From: Xylaria sp. FL1777
Lineage: Eukaryota > Ascomycota > Sordariomycetes > Xylariales > Xylariaceae
Assembly: GCA_022578965.1 (NCBI GenBank)
Contig: MU400643.1
Coordinates: forward strand, 1-64,000
Direction of reading: 5' to 3'
Length of the DNA stretch: 64,000 nucleotides
Part shown: piece by piece, positions 46,407 to 58,757 of the stretch
Position numbering within the stretch: position 1 is the stretch's first letter
Layout: every line of letters starts with the position of its first letter
Notes under the pieces: model-generated
Told to the model about the DNA's origin: nothing
Seen by the model: only the letters and a program-made list of their open reading frames with translations
Database searches by the model: none
Position numbers and translations under genes: made by a program

Positions 46407-47804
46407 ATGGACTCAATGGACCTTGACCATGACATGGACATTGATGTCGATCTTGTTGCCGACGAACCCATTGTTCCCGAGTCCGATCCGGTTTGTTGTT
46501 GGCGCCCTCGCCTGCCGTATACCAACCACACTGATTATTCACCGTAGGGCAATCGCTCCCCAGGCGAGATCGACGACGATGCAGATGCACGCTGCCCCTC
46601 CAAGGTCTTCCTCAAGGGGCTTGATGTGATGAATCCCGACGACGTCAAAGCCTATGTTGCGCAACACTGCTCTGACAGCTCCCTGCACCTTGAACGAATA
46701 GAGTGGATAGATGACAACTCCGCCAATATACTGTTTGCTTCCGAGAGCATGGCTTCACAAGCTCTCATTGCTCTCGCCGACGCCGCCGCCTCAGATGTCT
46801 CGCAGCTGCCCGCTCGGCATCTACTCCCTGCCAAACCGTTTTCGGCGAAGCCAGAAATCCTTCTCCAAGTACGACCTGCCCTCGAGAGTGACAGGAAACA
46901 GGCAGGTGCGGCTTCGCGCAGCCGGTTCTATCTCCTAAACCCTGAATATGATCCCGAGGAGCGGCGACGAAGGAATGAAGCTAGACGATATCGCGACCGA
47001 AATGGCGATGGCTTTTCGCGGAGACGTGTACGGCAAGTGCGAGCTGACGAAGATGACGAACCCTTCGACGTGAACCTCTACGACGACAGCTCCACGCCCA
47101 CAGAGACCAAAGGACGCTCCCGGCGCAGGCGGTCGCTCACGCCAGATTACGAGACCACCGAGGCAAGAATAGATTCATACCGATCCTCAAACCGTGGCAG
47201 AGAACTATTTCCAGACAGCATAAGCTCGAAACGCGGGACTTCGAGAGGTCGCTCAGCTTCTCCAGCCCCCGACCGGGATGGCGATCGGAACATGAACGAT
47301 CTAGTAAGCGATGGGTCGGCCATGACGCGGGAGAGGAATCGCTACAGAGCGCATACACTCAAGAGTCACATGTCTCGTCAGAACCGGGCGAAAGAACTTT
47401 TCCCGACCGAGGCAACGTCAGAAAGCGGGCGCCTGGGCGATAAGGTCGAGGATGCAGCTACCCTTCTCTCCAAGGGTATCACGCTCCCTCTGATGGACGG
47501 TAGTAGTGACACGCCGGCCGTTCCCAATCGCAAGTTAGAAGATCGCATCACAATCCCTAACAAGGGTAAACTAGCCGACAGGATTACCAGCCCTGACTCG
47601 ACGGGGAACTCGGCTTTCAGTATCCGCGGTGCAGCAAATCAAAGGAGCTCTAATACGGGCTTCGCGATCAAGGGGTCCGCTGGAAAGTCAGTCAAAGAGC
47701 TTTTCCCTGATAAGTTCGGCGGTAACACAGGCAAGGAATTATTCGGTAACACATCCGGGGGGCGGCCGAGACAGCGGCAGAGGGCAGGTGATCTATTTGA
47801 TTAA
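46407..47804 (+). CDS. NCBP3-like nuclear cap-binding protein (DUF2414 family)
   Basis: Two exons, 46407-46490 and 46548-47804, giving 446 residues. NCBP3 joins NCBP1 in an alternative cap-binding complex for mRNA export. After an acidic Met/Asp-rich start (MDSMDLDHDMDIDVD) comes the RRM-like core (about 43-130): VFLKGLDVMNPDDVKAYV, then HLERIEWIDDNSANILFAS, which contains the family's cap-binding WxDDSSxN-type motif as WIDDNSAN. SRFYLLNPEYDPEERRR is also typical. The rest is disordered, Arg/Ser-rich, with four to five copies of an ELFP-type short motif (RELFPDS, KELFPTE, KELFPDK, KELFGNT). The intron has donor GTTTGT and acceptor CCGTAG; unspliced reading gives a stop. No other fungal name is confident. 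Confidence 0.88.
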
Positions 47805-48920
47805 TGTTATATATAGCGCGCGAACAGTCGGCCAAGATACGAGCGGCTGTGGCTATTATAGTGTATACGTGTATACACCAGTTAGCCCAGATGATGACGG
47901 CCGAGGCAGAAAGCGGGATCAGGAAGCAGGCTTCGTGTCGACGCGACCATTTGAAGCTGAGGCATGGCCTGGGCGACGCGATAGCAAGAAGTCTACTCGC
48001 CGACTGCTCCTACGAGGGACTTCTCATCAATAGCGACGACGTCAACGCGTACAACACTTCATGTACGCGACCGGGCCACGTTTGCCTATGGATGGCCCAG
48101 ATTCCCGGCCCCCTCTCATGATTTATCTCCATGGTTTATTTGGTTAGGGAGAGTAAAAAACGGTTGCGTATATAGATTTAAAGACAAGACAGAGACGCGC
48201 CGGCATCCAATTCATGTATTGTCCCGTCGAAATATACCGCGGTTTAGGTCATTCGCACATCAATACAGCCCGTCAGGGGTTAGTAGTAACTCGAGTGGCC
48301 TCAGTCGTTGTGGTCTTGGTCAATCGTATATAGCAGTGTCCTCTTCTCTGTGGATCGGCCAACAGTCAACTACAATAACAACGCCTTACCTACGAACCTA
48401 GTCCTTATTTGAGTACCTGCGACGTGAGTAGCAGATGCCTCTAAGCTGGTACTATAGTGACCTTGAAAAGTCTACTTATTCACCTATGTATATCTGGGTT
48501 CGGCAACTACAGCTACATTACGGTACATCATAATGCATCATCATCATTTGGGCCAGGTACCTAAAGGCATCCGCCATTCTGAAGACAGAGAAGCATACTG
48601 CCATGTACCGATGCCTTTTCCCAGTGAGAGCGATAGAGCTACACCATTTAAACCAAGTAACTCGGCAGGCACTCAAGGATTTACATTTGCGCTGGGCACT
48701 CTTTCTTCCATTGGCATACTCTCGGAGATGAGCCATAGAACGTACTTAATCGACGACGCCTCGACCATTGCCACCCTTTACTTTATCCTGCTGCACCACC
48801 ACCACCACCACCACCACCACCACCACTACTACTATTACTACAGTTGCTGCTGCCGCTGCTGTTTCTACAAGACACCGCAGTCCCCCTCTACACTTACCAG
48901 CACCTCCTCTTTTCGCCACC
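47805..48920. other. Intergenic region
   Basis: NCBP3 3' end and the leader of the next gene. A frame at 47804-48121 starts at the NCBP3 stop and lacks any motif, so I treat it as 3' UTR. A (CAC)n tract at 48793-48826 with following ACTACT/CTGCTG triplets lies in the probable leader of the 48921 gene. Confidence 0.45.
48793..48837. repeat. (CAC)n microsatellite
   Basis: About eleven CAC triplets followed by ACT/ATT triplets. Located roughly 95 bp upstream of the start codon at 48921. Confidence 0.9.
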
Positions 48921-50822
48921 ATGGCGGAGCCTCTGAGTTGGCTGAAATTGGGACCACGCGCCCGGACGCCCACCATTCCTCTTGCAACCAACCCGCTTGA
49001 ATGTAAGGCGACTCGCGATCCCCAACCTTGTGAGCCGCGACGACCCGGCTTGTCTCGCATGTCGACTTGCACCCCGCCTGAGATCGGGCTGGAGCCCTCT
49101 ACGGACGAGGACGTCGCCGATCTTCTCATCCGCGACCAGGACCAGGTTTGGTATAACCCAGTGAGTGACACACCGAGCTACGTTTGATAGAGTCTTTGGC
49201 AGCTAACTACAGTTACCAACTAGTCCTTGGATCAAATGGTCGAAGCGCTCCAAGTCTTGCTCATGACTCGTAGCGTTCTCGAACCCATTCCAATCCAGTA
49301 CAACTCGTACGTACTACATCTGGTGGAAGGCTTTGCCACGGCCCAGGAAAACATCCGCAGGGCAGAAGCGGCGCATCGAGAAGCGAAGCAGTCTCTAGAA
49401 CATAATCTCGAGCAGTTCCGCTTAGCGACTGACGACTGGCTCGAGCGAGAGTCTCAATATCGTGCCGAGGTGAAGAGACTGGAAGTCCTCTTAGTAAGCC
49501 GCGAATACGTAAACCGATTGGCTCTAACTTACCCTTGTCGTCGCAGTCTAAATGCTCCCGAGGTGGGCTCGAGGCTGTGGCATTAGCGAGGACAAATAGC
49601 ATCGTTGACCGCAGTGGCTCTAACGGTGATGGGTTCCTCTCGCGGCTCAACAACCTAAGAAAGCATCACATCAATGGTACACTTGAACAAAAGCTCTTCT
49701 TGGTTTCCGCGCCCTTCTTCATAGAACTGCTGTTTCTGACGCGGCTTTCCAGATTCATTATCGCCATCAACTCTACTCAACACGAATCAGGTATACCGAG
49801 CAGAAACTCAAGAAAGTCAGCCTTGGGAGGATAGTAGGATCAAGGCAGAAAAGAGTGCTACTCAAGGTATTGCGTGAACCCAAACCCCCCTTGGTATGCG
49901 ACCCAAGAGCTAAGTGTATATTTTCCTAGTCCCGACCCCCAAAATTCTGGACAACGACAATGATTTCTGCATAAGCGAAAAATTCCGTCAGCAGGATGCG
50001 GCCACGAAAGCTTGCACCACATCCCGAGAGGGCTGGGTACAGCGACGCTGCGAAACTCTGCAGCCTGATCTGGACGACATGAAAAGATGTCAAGATGGAT
50101 TATGTAACCCCTTTGCGGATATCACAATTGTCCCAGCAGTATCGAGTGAGAGACATCGAATCCACCAGGGGGGCCAGTTATCAAACAAAGAGCGTGTGAG
50201 GGGCAGAGTATCGATGGGTTTCTCTGGTTCACAGAGATCTGTCCACCAAGAGGACACTTCCGGTATACCTACGATATCAGCTCCCGATTCTTCAAATCAC
50301 GCTAAAGGTTCGGGGCAAGCCAATAGGGTGGCCACAGCCAGAGCCGCGGCACCCCGGCACGAGCGAGACCACTCAGGATTCTCCTTCGAGACTGGAGATG
50401 ATTTTGACCCATGGCCAGATAATTCGACAGAAATAGAAAAGGCGTTGAATGCGTCGCATTCAGCACATAAAGGTCTAGAAGGCGTGGCTATCGAGGCGCA
50501 CCGACGCTACGATGATGATACCAACGTCCTGACCACCGGCTCTGCTCTGAGCAAGGAACTGTGGCCACCAAGGGAAAACGGCAGCCCTAGCACTAAAAAC
50601 CTCCCTGGCAAGCGAGTACGAGGATGTCGAGGTACGGTTCATAGGAGGCATACTACGGTAGGGAGCTCACCGAGCCAAAGTAGTCACAGCCTTGACTCGC
50701 TGCTAGCCGCCTCCGCCACAGAGCAAGACATTTCGCAGAGGCAACAGGCCGAGATGGATGCGCGAATCGCGGCAACGTTTGCCCTGGCCAACGTTCTTGG
50801 TACTACAAACCAGCAAAAGTAA
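48921..50822 (+). CDS. Five-exon protein of unknown function with a coiled coil
   Basis: Exons 48921-49160, 49224-49493, 49547-49676, 49753-49866, 49930-50822, giving 548 residues. The start has an ideal context (GCCACCATGG). Donors are GTGAGT, GTAAGC, GTACAC and GTATTG; every join keeps frame and total length is a multiple of three. I do not recognise a family. Exon 2 encodes a charged amphipathic helix (about 105-170, for example ENIRRAEAAHREAKQSLEHN) that should form a coiled coil. The last exon is Ser/Gly/Arg/His-rich and looks disordered until a helix near the C terminus (QRQQAEMDARIAATFALANV). Exons 3-4 are less certain: an alternative in which the GTACAC intron is retained also gives a frame to 49834 with a hydrophobic segment (VSAPFFIELLFL). 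No signal peptide is seen. Confidence 0.68.
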
Positions 50823-52474
50823 CATTGTAAGTTCTCCGGCGTGGTTTAGCCGTAGTTGGATGGTGGGAGGAAGAGGCGGGCTGGATAATAATGAGCAAGA
50901 CGAGAACGAAGGCAAGTTCAATACGCTACTATTCCAGTTATACAACGATGAGCCAGTGGAGTATAGATACCCTTGTTATTTCTTAAGCACTGATAACACA
51001 GTGATGATTCCCAGTGTGCCTTGGATCTGCGCGTGGTTATTGTGACGGCCAAAGACGGTGAGAAGGCGATGGATTGACAGGTGAGGACGGTGGATGACGA
51101 AGAGCGACCCTCTGCGTCGTTTGTCTCACGGAGGAATGGCGCGGTTGCATTCGGGACTGGCTCAAGCACTCATGCGCGGGCGGTTCGTAGTGTACAGTGA
51201 CAACACGGTGTTGTCGGGGTGCTGGCCCCCAACAACGGATCACCAATGTGTAGATCCTCGATAGCCGACAGTTGAACCAGATCGCCGGGCCACAGGGAAC
51301 CACAATCTGGCTGCCCACGGGCGTGTGCGCGAGGCCTTAATGCCGGGTAAATGACGAGACGTTTGTGGCCTTTCACTTACCGCTCTTTCAGCTGTCACGA
51401 CAGATCCCCGTCATCGTCACCACACTGCGGCCTATGTACTGTGCTGGGCTGTAGTGTACATCCACTATGACCGTAGCGTGTACGGGCAATACAGGCGATA
51501 GTACAGTGTACGGGTGGTTTTATTTATTGATTGATCTATCTCTTCGTCGCCTCAGATGTCCTACTCGGGACATGGATGGCCCAGCCCAGGCGTGACGACG
51601 CAGAGAACTCCGCACGCCCGAGTACGGTAGCACTCGACGCCATCCACTACCACCGTACAATGCAATGTACTTGCACCGTGACATGCCAGGTCACACATAT
51701 CTGCAGCGTCCCGGCTGTTCGCACGGACGAATCATGATGCGAAACGGTCGTTCGGATGGTCCCGTCGCTTGAACTGTGTCAGCAGTAAACGGACGATCAT
51801 ACCCATTGTTTCTGCGTTTGACCTTTGTTTTACGATGGCCTGCTGGAATGTTCCCGTGCTGTCGCTGGGCTCCCTCATCATCTCCCCAGCTCTCCGACAC
51901 ACCCACACGGGAATGTCCTCCTGTCCTTGTCAGAGTGACAGGACAGCATGCGATGGTATACTCACTAGCACGACACTATGCGACTGCTCCCCCGTCAATG
52001 CCCTGTCCTCTTGCGAGGTATGAAGTGGTTGCCGTATACCGGGTAGGGGGGCTAGCGGGCGAAACGACGGACACAAACCTCGTGGCAGATCTTGCATAGC
52101 AAGTATGCGTATAATAAATCGCTGATGATGGCTTCAACGGGACCGTCTTGGTTTGATTTGTTCCCGCTGCATGTACAGGCACTCTGCGTCTGCATGCGAA
52201 TCCATGTCTACTTGGCCGCGATACATGCGGATGATTTACAGTATGGCGATGACGACGACGATGATGATGATGCTAGTGAGCTGGAGACTAGACTGTACTG
52301 TACTGTACACACTACCACACTACCACACCAGTGTAGTACACTACATTATACTGTGGTATGCATGCTATGCGTATGTGATATACTATGTAGGGTTGGACGA
52401 CAGCGTAGTAGTGCAGGCTCGAGGTCGGCGACCATATTTCAACAACAACGCTATTGATTCGCAAGAACCAGGGT

Positions 52475-52501
52475 AAACCCCCCGGTCAAGCCGGGGTGTT
52501 T
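52475..52501. other. GC-rich hairpin
   Basis: AAACCCCCCGG and CCGGGGTGTTT form an 11-bp stem with one mismatch around a TCAAG loop. In fungi it is not a standard terminator; no gene lies next to it, so its role is unknown. Confidence 0.5.
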
Positions 52502-55500
52502 CGATGCGATCGGCAGCGCTAAGGGCTCAACGATACGCACAGATGCTTGACCCTGTTCAACGATGCCAGCCAACAGGATTGTGATCCGCGCCGCACTTGC
52601 CGTGTGCAACGGTATTCCTTGCGCGAGTCATCCCAGTCTGTCGGGACACTTCCCAGGCTACTGTTACGCACAGCCTCTCCATTTCTCTCTCTATCGCTCG
52701 GTACTCAGTACGCGTGTAATGTAAGTACATCAGCACGCACAGTACATACTCATGCCCTAGCGTACATCAGACCCGATAAACACACCCTCCCCCCCCGGTC
52801 CCAGAGTGTATACACGTGTAGGTAGGTGTACGAACATCTCCACGGATACTATGTATTTCTTCTATACGCACGAAACAATGTCCATTCTACAACAGCGTTA
52901 TTATTGTTGTCGTTGTTGTCTTGCTCTCTAACGTGTTACAACGTTCCCTCCTTGTTCTAGCGAGTCCCTGTTTAACCGAAGATATATGGAAATACTTTGG
53001 GAGCACACGCGGATTGGTACTGGACTAGCGCCTTTCCTGGCTGGTGGTACATGGACAAGTTGCGAGCCGCTCCTATACGTACATGTTCAATGCGTGCGTT
53101 TGCTCGTGGACTAAGCCTACTGTCACGAGTCCTGGCTCTAGATATGATGACGCCTGGTAAGCTTCGCAATCTCCTTCTTCTCAGTTTAGCCAAAACATCA
53201 GCCATACGCCACGCCGCGCCGCATTTGGAAGCGCTATTTTAGGGGACTATTTTAGTCTTTTACCCGGTGTGGAAATACACATTATGTTGCCTCGCCGCCG
53301 TTGAACTGAAGCACGGTTGGGTCATAACGGCTCCTAATAAGGATAAGTTGCCAATGTTAACCCTTCTTCAGGTGCTACAGTGTGCACGGTGGGCACGGTG
53401 GGCACGGTGCCTGTGTGCGTTGTGCTGTGTCCTACTCTGGTCTATTGCATTCTGTTTTACTCGTACATCGAGCCGGACAGATAGAGAAGTCTAGTAGACT
53501 ACTACGTTGTTGATGATATTATTAGGCATACATAGTAGCTTGCCAATAACATCTATTTGGCTTCCACGGAGCTCTGCCCGAGGGCCTTTTGCGGGTCTTT
53601 TGCCAAGCCCGTGGCAGTCAGCGAGGATCGCCCGTCAAGCCAGCAGTTCAGCTGCCCACTCGAAGGGAAAAGTGCCATTGATCGACCTGGACCATGCCGT
53701 GTTTCGACAAGGGGCATGTCTCGGGGGGCGACCTTAAGTCGACAGCTGGAGCATCTTCTTGAGGCATCTTCTTGAGGGAGGCGAGCTATCCACCGCACTT
53801 TCAAGCGAGCCCGGAGCATTAGAGAGCGTGACCCGAAGGCAGCTTCATTTCCGCTTGAACTTGAGGACCTATGATATTCAAACGACAACCTTCCTCCCTA
53901 ACTTCTCCCTGCTGCCGTCCTTTCGCACAACATACAGAAGGGTGCTACCTCGTACATAGGTAGAATAACCACGAAGGATGGTCGAAGAAGCATACATTGC
54001 CCATTCCGGATGATTCGTCAACAATAGATGGCTCTATTAGGCCCATGTTTCAGGCAGATTTGCCGCTCTATACGTTTATCCTTCAACGTATGCGGTAACA
54101 TTCTGTACGTAGCGCCGAATCTCCTCCTCCCAGAAGAGCCACTAGCGCTGTCTCTAGCATACTAAATTGGTCAAGCTTGCCACGGGGCACTAGAGATCCG
54201 TGGGTAGCGCTGAGATCCGAACCGTTTTCTCTCGTCCTTACCTACTGTATTTAGTCTAGCCATGGCATAAGGTTTTTTTACCTTGGGACTTTGAGTGACG
54301 TGGTTAACTAGTAGTGTAGGTATATATAGTTTATAATCCGACTGCCTGTCTAAATAACAACTCGATGATACCTCCATGTAGGTAGACTAGAAGCTGTAGA
54401 TAAACTCTCGCTCATCAGAACACTGGCCCAAAATGGCATTATATCCTCTCTCCCTCTTTTTCCCTCTCTTCTCCCTCCCTATCTTATTCTTACTAGTTCA
54501 TAAGGACTTTATATTACATTAGTTGTAGGTATACAAGATAAAACCACTTGAGCAAAAGCCTCCCCCTCCACCCATCTGTAATGATCGACTACGACGAACC
54601 CAGCTCCATGGGTAGATGGACGGATACTGCGTAGATAGCTAGTTAGGTACGACTAAAAGAAGACTCGATCGGCAGAGTCGGACGGGTACATCGACGCAGC
54701 CGCCGTCCCGCCCATAGCACGCGCACGGCGAACTAGATTGTAACCGTCTGCGTGGTACTGCCAGGACAGAACGTTCTGTCGCCATATTCCCTGCCGTTGA
54801 TCACTTCTCAATTTCCACCCTCGGTGGTACTTTCAAGGAACCAATGTCCAAACTTCTGCCGGGACTGACCTGCCAGATCAACGACCCCTGAGCTACACAG
54901 GGATTCCTCGGGGACCCATTTATATCCTTGCGCTCTACGCAGCATGGCAATAATGATGGGCCACCGACAAGCCCAGAGTGTACTAGGGGCAGAACTAGGG
55001 GGAGGCTACCCTAATTAAACAATTCGGCCTTATGGGAACGACTGCCTAGGTACACTAGTTGTTGTCGTAGTAGACGGTGGCCAAGTACGAAATATGACAA
55101 GAATTCGGGTAGACAAGCGGTGGTTTTGGCGTGGTAATCAATCCAAAGGATAAATAAAAGTATTGGCATTTCATTCCACCGCAGCCTCGGGGTTTGGCTG
55201 TAACGCTATCGATGTATCTAGATAATTACTAGTAGCAAAACCCTTGCTGGTCCCCGGTCCGATATCAATAAGTAAATCTCCGGAGAGGCTGCGTGCCGCG
55301 TTGAATATGCAAGATCATCTGTAATTTAGCATCGTCATCAGCATTGCCTGTCTCTCAGTAAGAGTTTAAGCATCCATCATTTTCCCCCCTCCCCCCCCTG
55401 CCTTCTTACGGCGTATACTAGACGGGGGGTGGTTATTATAATGGATTGGGGAAGCGAAGAACGTGTTTTGAGGCCTCTTGAATCCATGGTACGATATGTA

Positions 55501-56130
55501 TGCAATATGGAGGTAGGTATGGGTATACAGACATTCGCTCTGCGGCCAAGGCCAAGGCCAACTCGTAAAAGCCGAATTGGAAACGGCATGGGCGGTACAT
55601 GCACACAGCAGCTGAAGTCTGGAACTTATACGATAGTTTATCCACCTATCTACTCTCCTCGCCATCTATTACCCATATGTATGTGCGTTTTGTACTGCGT
55701 CCATCTGGGTACTTGGCGTCTGGCAGTTGCCTATTCGGAGCATTACAGGGGCCTACGAGGGCTTAGATGGGATTATTACTGATTAGCTAGTCCTGTCCTC
55801 TGGGTTGGGTCTTGCGTCGCAAAGAGAAAAGTACAGTACATGAGACTAGTTTGGGTGGAGTGGGAGAGGCCAACACGGGAATACCATTGCTACCGTACCA
55901 TCACCACATACTATTACTGGATACCACAAGATGGGAAGGAGAAACAAGAGCGTTTTAGATAGAAGCACGAGCAAGGTCAAGACTAGCGGAGCCTGGCGAG
56001 GCGGGTTCGGTGGAAGCGTGGGATTGATCTACCGGGTGACAGACTGACCCTACATTAGTGTACCCAAGGCAGGGTACCTAGCGAGCTGGTAGCGTAACGG
56101 AGGCCGTCACTTTGTGTGGGCGGTGGTGAT

Positions 56131-56197
56131 GGTAGTAGTAGTAAGTAGTGGTAAGTAGTAGTAGCAGTAGTAGTAGTAGTAGCAGCAGCAGCAGTAA
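56131..56197. repeat. (TAG)n/(CAG)n trinucleotide tract
   Basis: TAGTAG, GTAAGTAG and CAGCAG triplets over about 65 bp. It translates as poly-Leu/poly-Tyr/poly-Thr on the minus strand, an artefact of the repeat. Confidence 0.85.
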
Positions 56198-57818
56198 ATA
56201 GTGTTGGTGTTGTGTCCGTCGCTCGCTCACCTGCCGTGGTAACGTAACCGCTCTCTCGTCTTCTGTGCTTCTGTCTTGTTCTTCTGCGGGCGCCCAGTGA
56301 CCTACTATCCGTGGTTCGCCATTCCCAGTAGCCCGTACTTGGCGTCTTCTTCCCATGTTCTTCTTCACCTTGATTTCTTTTGCAACCCGTTTTCTCTGGG
56401 GAGGGATGGGATTGCCGATCCGCACAGGCTGGGTGCGTGTACAATACCTACCCTGCTGGTAATATAGAGATTACCTATGTGCGTGTACATATGTACGTAT
56501 GTATGTGTGCCCTCGTGTGCCCCTGTGTGCGTGCGCACGCGTGTGTCTGCGAGTATGTATGTAAGTAGGTAAGTAAGTATGTATGTGTCTATGTATACAT
56601 ATATAGTGTATGTATATGTAGATAGATAGCTGGTGTACGTAGTAGTGTCTGCTCGCGGCTCTCATGTCATGTCATGTCATGTCAGTCTCCCGCCCTTACT
56701 GCGCACTGGACAGTATACTACTGAATACACGGTACACGGACCATCTGATATGCCGGTACCTACTAGTGTTGTTCCATCGAGCGGGCTTATTTGGATGCTC
56801 TGGATGCTCGGCGACCATCGAGCAGGTATGGTATAGGTTACCTGTGCGTTTCATGTAGGTCACCTGTGGGTGGCTTATGGTCTGGTGGTCTGGCGATTCG
56901 TTACGGACGTCATTAATCCGGCCAGTTCTTTCGTCCGGTTATGCTTGCGCGCTTGGTAGAAGGGGGGACGGGGGGGTAGATGAGTGGATGAGAGGACGAG
57001 CAGGTAGGAGACTACTTTAGCTACCTTCTATCTAGTGCGGTATCGGTATATTGCAAGTAATAGTCTTATAGCATACATGTAGAGCAGCCCGCCTTTACTT
57101 CCGCTAGTGTTTGTCGCTGTAGTTCTATGTGTTCGTTGCGTTTCCTGGCTCTCCTCTTTGGCAGGGGTGTAGGAATATTCCTACTCCCCTGACACGATTG
57201 TGGCATGTCTTGTCAGGTGTGTGGCTAGCAACAAGGAAGAAGCACACGAAGGAATGCTCATGATGACAACGCCAAAGAGCACCGGCAACTCTGAGATAGA
57301 CAGGCGCCTTTCACCCATCTAAGCAGTGTGGTGCGGTATTGTTGTTGTTCTAGTCGGGGAGTTATACTTAGCAATCCATGCGAGGCACAGATCTTAAGCC
57401 TATGCCGATTCCGATGGAGAGGATTGTGTCCCGTATTGATTTCCCGTATTGGTGTCTCTGATCAACGACTACGCCTGGTCGCCTACGAGGGGTAAGATAG
57501 AGGGATAGGTACACTTAGATTCGAAATATCCGTCTCATTCTCTCGATGGTATTTTAAAATACCTAATAGTATTCTATTACATTGCGCAACTCCTGACCAT
57601 ACCTTCAAAGAGGCACGTGAGAGCATGAGTACTGCAATGATGCTTCCCATTGAGGGCAAGTCCATATAAAAAGGGTATCCGTCCTGCTATTTACTCAACC
57701 AATGCTGCCTTTGCCTTTTGCTATGCCCATCCCAGTCCCGTCCGTGGCCGTAATAACTCATGAGCCATACCCATCAGTGAAGAATGCGCCAAAACTCCCA
57801 ACCATGTTTATTAAATCT

Positions 57819-58757
57819 TTAGTCTACCAGGTGGCTGACTCTCAGCCTCGCGTCTCCCTCGTCGTTCTGACTGCTCCTCCTCCCAGTCGAACCGGATTGG
57901 TACCGGAAAAAAGGATGAGAAAAATCATGTTGTTGTTGCTGCTGCTGTTGCTGCTGTTGTACCGAGGTCGGCACCGGATCTAGGGGCGAGTTCGGCGCCG
58001 TCGGTAGTGCGTGGCGTTCGCCAACCCCCAGAGTTTGGATTGGCGGCAACCGGAAGTTAGGTCTCCCTGATACCGAAGGCAATAGCGGATCCGGTCTGAA
58101 GGCTGATTTCATGGTATCGTAGCTGTTACGCCGCAAGGGCGGGAGGGCTATGGGACTGCGTGGTGGTAAGGGATCCCTCTGGATGGGGACAGAATACAGA
58201 GAGCCTCTGTCCGAATGAGGCGAGGGGAGGCCCGAATGGGAGGGCACATTCTGCGCAGTACGAGCGTGGTGCACCATACTCGGGGAGGCCGGTTCGTGAT
58301 GCTGATCTGCCGGGAGCACACGTGCTGCCCCGGTAGCCAGCTCCAACTGTGGTTTTCGGGGATGGTCGGGAGAAGCGGCTAGCTTATGGCGACCGTCGTG
58401 ACCACCGGACGTCCTCCTTCGCTGAATCGAGCGTTTCCGGCGGTTCTGGCTCCCGTTCCACCAGTTCTTGACGGCGTTGTCACTCCGGTTGTTCAACCTC
58501 CTCGCGATCTCGGCCCATCGCTTACCCAGATCGCCAACGAGCTTCTCGATTAGCTGGCCCTCCTCCGTAGATATGGGTTCATGATTTAGCGTCGGCTTTA
58601 GGTTCTGGTGGTACCGTTCCCGGCATTGTTTAGGACTTCTGGAGACGAGTGTATCTGAGATCTTGACCCAGTTTAAGGGGCCCTGCTGCTGGACGAGGCG
58701 TATAAGAGCGGCATCCTCACGCTGGGACCACGGTCCTCTCCGAAGCTTCGACATCAT
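57819..58757 (-). CDS. flbD: FlbD/RCA-1-like R2R3 Myb transcription factor
   Basis: A single exon on the minus strand of 312 residues, close to the length of Aspergillus FlbD. Two Myb repeats at the N terminus: R2 (about 6-56, RRGPWSQREDAALIRLV, LNWVKISDTL, SRSPKQCRERYHQNLKP) and R3 (about 60-110, NHEPISTEEGQLIEKLVGDL, GKRWAEIARRL, NRSDNAVKNWWNG). These are nearly the sequences of FlbD/RCA-1, which controls conidiation and sexual development in Aspergillus and its Neurospora relative. Trp residues needed for the fold are present. The C-terminal 200 residues are Pro/Ser/Arg-rich and hold a run of ten Gln (CAG/CAA repeat at about 57927-57960). The start is at 58757 because the preceding 55 codons are unlike the family; a nearby alternative is 58754. 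It stands alone in gene-poor DNA. Confidence 0.9.
   Translation of the reverse strand: MMSKLRRGPWSQREDAALIRLVQQQGPLNWVKISDTLVSRSPKQCRERYHQNLKPTLNHEPISTEEGQLIEKLVGDLGKRWAEIARRLNNRSDNAVKNWWNGSQNRRKRSIQRRRTSGGHDGRHKLAASPDHPRKPQLELATGAARVLPADQHHEPASPSMVHHARTAQNVPSHSGLPSPHSDRGSLYSVPIQRDPLPPRSPIALPPLRRNSYDTMKSAFRPDPLLPSVSGRPNFRLPPIQTLGVGERHALPTAPNSPLDPVPTSVQQQQQQQQQQHDFSHPFFRYQSGSTGRRSSQNDEGDARLRVSHLVD

Larger units (their letters stand above)
50823..57818. other. Gene-poor region of about 7 kb
   Basis: No convincing gene. Many frames of 60-130 codons lie on both strands but overlap each other and have low-complexity products. 53553-53888 is open on both strands for 70-110 codons without a recognisable motif. 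Present are an 11-bp-stem hairpin (52475-52501), short tandem GTGGGCACG units (about 53383-53412), trinucleotide and tetranucleotide microsatellites (56130-56200, 56485-56635) and A/T-rich stretches. The 3' UTRs of the 48921 gene and the Myb gene lie at the ends. Confidence 0.5.

Noticed and set aside
53553..53888. Overlapping open frames on both strands
   Set aside because: No recognisable motif, no convincing splice extension, and each is open simply because the other has few stops.
54200..54235. Minus-strand GGTTCGGATCTC as a tRNA B box
   Set aside because: The flanking five bases on each side do not form a T stem.
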